Origin: Dipetalonema caudispina
Taxonomy: Eukaryota; Nematoda; Chromadorea; Rhabditida; Onchocercidae
NCBI GenBank assembly: GCA_013365325.1
Contig: JABVXV010000080.1
Location: 153,384 to 217,383, forward strand
Direction of reading: 5' to 3'
DNA length: 64,000 bases
Shown: in pieces, positions 61,838-64,000 of the stretch
How the letters are laid out: every line of letters begins with the position of its first letter
Position numbering within the stretch: position 1 is the first letter of the stretch
The notes under the pieces: generated by a model
The model's input: only the letters and a program-made list of their open reading frames with translations
Databases searched by the model: none
Told to the model about the DNA's origin: nothing
Translations under genes and position numbers: made by a program

Positions 61838-64000
61838 GTCGATTTATCTCTTTCATTTAATTTTTATCTTTCCAATTTTTTTTTTCCTGGCTAGAAATTC
61901 CAATATAAAATATGAAGGAAAAAATTTAAAGTCTGAAATAAAATCTAAAATTCTGAAATCCAAATTTTCCCGGGAAATCCGAACCGTTGTGGTATGCATG
62001 AGTAGGAAAATGCTAAATAGAGTCAAGGTATCACGGGATATATTCGGGGAAATTTCATGTGTTTGTTAATTAGCTAAAGTCATAGAATCCGAATTCCGAG
62101 ATTTTTCCCAACAAGTGGGATAAGACAAAATGATTTGAAAATTGACATTGTGAATCATTCTTGGGGACACTGAGCGCTTATGCCAACCGCTACGGCATTC
62201 AACGCATGGATGAGGGATTATTTGTTGCACATATATTTATCAAACTTTGAATTCATCTGTTTGAGTACGATATTTGCCTCCTTGCTTATCTCATCTTCAA
62301 CAAACTAAATTTTCAATAAAAAAATTTAACTTTCCGCGGCATGTTAATAAAAGTAGTAGAAGTTTGAATTCAGGTTAATTTTTAATCTCAGATTAATTAA
62401 TCAAAATCATCTGGCAATTACTTACTTTACTTTTTTGTCCTCCAAAAAAATCAGTTGTAAAGATTCTGCTTTATTTTGCCAAGTAAAGCTTTCTTAAATT
62501 ATATATTATGCTGTCATGCACATATCACTCCTTCACATCTGTTTTGATAGATTTATCAACAAATGTGATTAACTTTGTTGCTGTAATTGTATTAGCTTAT
62601 CAGCTGATTACTGATCAAAGATAGATTGGACAGAGATGGAGGAGTACATTGAGGGATGTCCTGTTATCAATCATAAAAAAATATAGCAGTGACGAGGCAT
62701 AAACTGACTTTTGTTTGAATACATCATCAAGATATTCATAAAAACAGAGAGGTACGATGATAGTAGAAGGGTCATTTGTTTGAAGATTTGCTTTTAGAAG
62801 GTGCCGAACTGATAGGAACAGCTGTTTTGAGTTGATAAATTACTACACTACAGGAGATGTCTATTTGGTTGGACACTATGTCAAAAGGTCAGCAGAAGCA
62901 GTAGAAGCACGAGAATTAATTTACTGAACTTTTCTTAAGGATCGTTGGTTCTTTAATAAGACATTTGATGGATTTAGACATATTAGAATGAATTTAACAA
63001 GCAAAACAGAATTTGTGAAGCTTCTCTAAACAGTGAAGTAGAAACAATTGATAACAGTTTATTCGTGTACATTTTTTAAATATATTGAACACGACGATTA
63101 GTCTTATTACCAAATTTATGGCATTTATTCTGCATTTCAAACTTTTTAGGTGGCATCAGGTGCAAAGTGAAATAAGAATTACCTCACTCTAAATAAGATG
63201 GATCAAGAATTTACTTAAAATTCCTAAAAACAATTCAGATTTCATTGAGTTCATTTTTGGATATTTGAGAAGTGTTAATTTTGCCGCACAAATAATTCCT
63301 CGATGAATTATACAGTGGGAAGGAGCTAATGAAGGAGTTGAGGCATAGGTAACACAGGTAAAGTAAATTGGGAGTTATACTTGTTAAACTTTTATTTCAA
63401 AATTTGCTTTGAGAGATGTAGGGGAGAGTAAATTTCTGAAAACTTTGAACAAAGTGAAGTTGTTGAAATTGAAAATGGAAATCTTGCTTACTTATTTATT
63501 GTCCGTAGAGAATTTTCTTAAGTATTGAAAATAAATTGCTCCAAATAATTTCTGGAAGAAATCATATTTCTCTAAAAAGTTTAGTCTAATTTTAGAAGCA
63601 TGATTAATTCAGACTCGAAAGTTTTTTGTTTGAAATTTTCGTAATTCATGGCAGTATCATTCAAGATCTCCAGAAAGTTTCAGGAAAATATGCTAATATC
63701 CCAGGTATCATATTACCGATAACTATCGTGTTCAATTGCAACTGTGCTAACATTTGCGTTTGACCTTTCATCCTAACCTTTTTCGCTAACCATTATTTCA
63801 TCCTACTCCAGAGACCAGATGCGCAGCAGGGGTTAGAGCAACAGCCGCAAGTTATTGAAATAAGTTCATGAAGAAGAAGTGGATTATTTCGTTTTTTTTT
63901 TTTCCCCCCCCCCCCAAAACTATTTTTTCTTATTTTAATAAGAAGCCGATAATTTGAAGTTATTTAAAGGATTCAAGAAGAAAAATTCCAAAGTATTGAT
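61838..64000. other. Probable intron or 3' flank of the M1 gene, to window end
   Basis: Exon 8 ends with a GTCGAT donor, so this is most likely intron. I searched for an in-frame exon resuming the M1 fold (an EGLA/EGFA segment) and did not find one. A short open exon with an in-phase acceptor exists at 63812-63871 but resembles nothing in the family. Confidence 0.5.
63891..63916. repeat. Poly-T / poly-C double homopolymer
   Basis: About a dozen T followed by about a dozen C. It is unusual in this AT-rich sequence and prone to sequencing error. Confidence 0.8.

Overview
The window is nuclear DNA from a nematode. The evidence is a very AT-rich sequence, spliced genes with nematode-style acceptors (TTTTCAG-like), AG acceptors a few bases 5' of several start codons (as expected for spliced-leader trans-splicing), and gene families matching worm CTR9, CLP1 and Cys-loop channels. 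Long intergenic stretches and introns of 2-4 kb suggest a parasitic (clade III/spirurid-like) worm rather than Caenorhabditis, but that is inference. I worked out exon structures by hand from splice sites, reading phase and remembered family conservation; no search was run.

Layout. (1) 204-4405, minus: 5' end of an integrin alpha gene that runs off the left edge. (2) 4406-18241: a 13.8-kb gene-poor stretch with many microsatellites. (3) 18242-19557, plus: ANTP-class homeobox gene with a polyglutamine tract. (4) 20336-29985, minus: complete 22-exon ctr-9, the TPR scaffold of the PAF1 transcription-elongation complex. Its first intron holds a complete same-strand gene for a CDK2-interacting-protein (CINP)-like protein (28933-29580). 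(5) 30965-34858, plus: complete 10-exon clpf-1 (CLP1 RNA kinase), divergent from ctr-9 across about 1 kb. (6) 34859-37263: intergenic, with a 100-N assembly gap whose two flanks are the same 121 bp. (7) 37264-40595, plus: 9-exon acyl-CoA dehydrogenase of the long-chain/isovaleryl active-site type. (8) 40596-45695: intergenic, with a long pri-miRNA-like hairpin. (9) 45696-52135, plus: 14-exon GABA-A-like Cys-loop channel subunit. (10) 54275-55765, plus: 4-exon RPA-interacting protein. (11) 58382 to at least 61837, plus: type II membrane M1 aminopeptidase homologue whose zinc motif is broken; its 3' end is not seen.

Functional themes. ctr-9 and clpf-1 share a presumed bidirectional promoter, and both act in RNA polymerase II transcript production (elongation and 3'-end processing or RNA 5'-phosphorylation). 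The CINP-like and RPA-interacting proteins both belong to DNA-replication/RPA biology. The other genes (integrin, homeobox factor, dehydrogenase, channel, pseudo-peptidase) look like independent transcription units. I found no tRNA, rRNA, CRISPR array or recognisable transposase.
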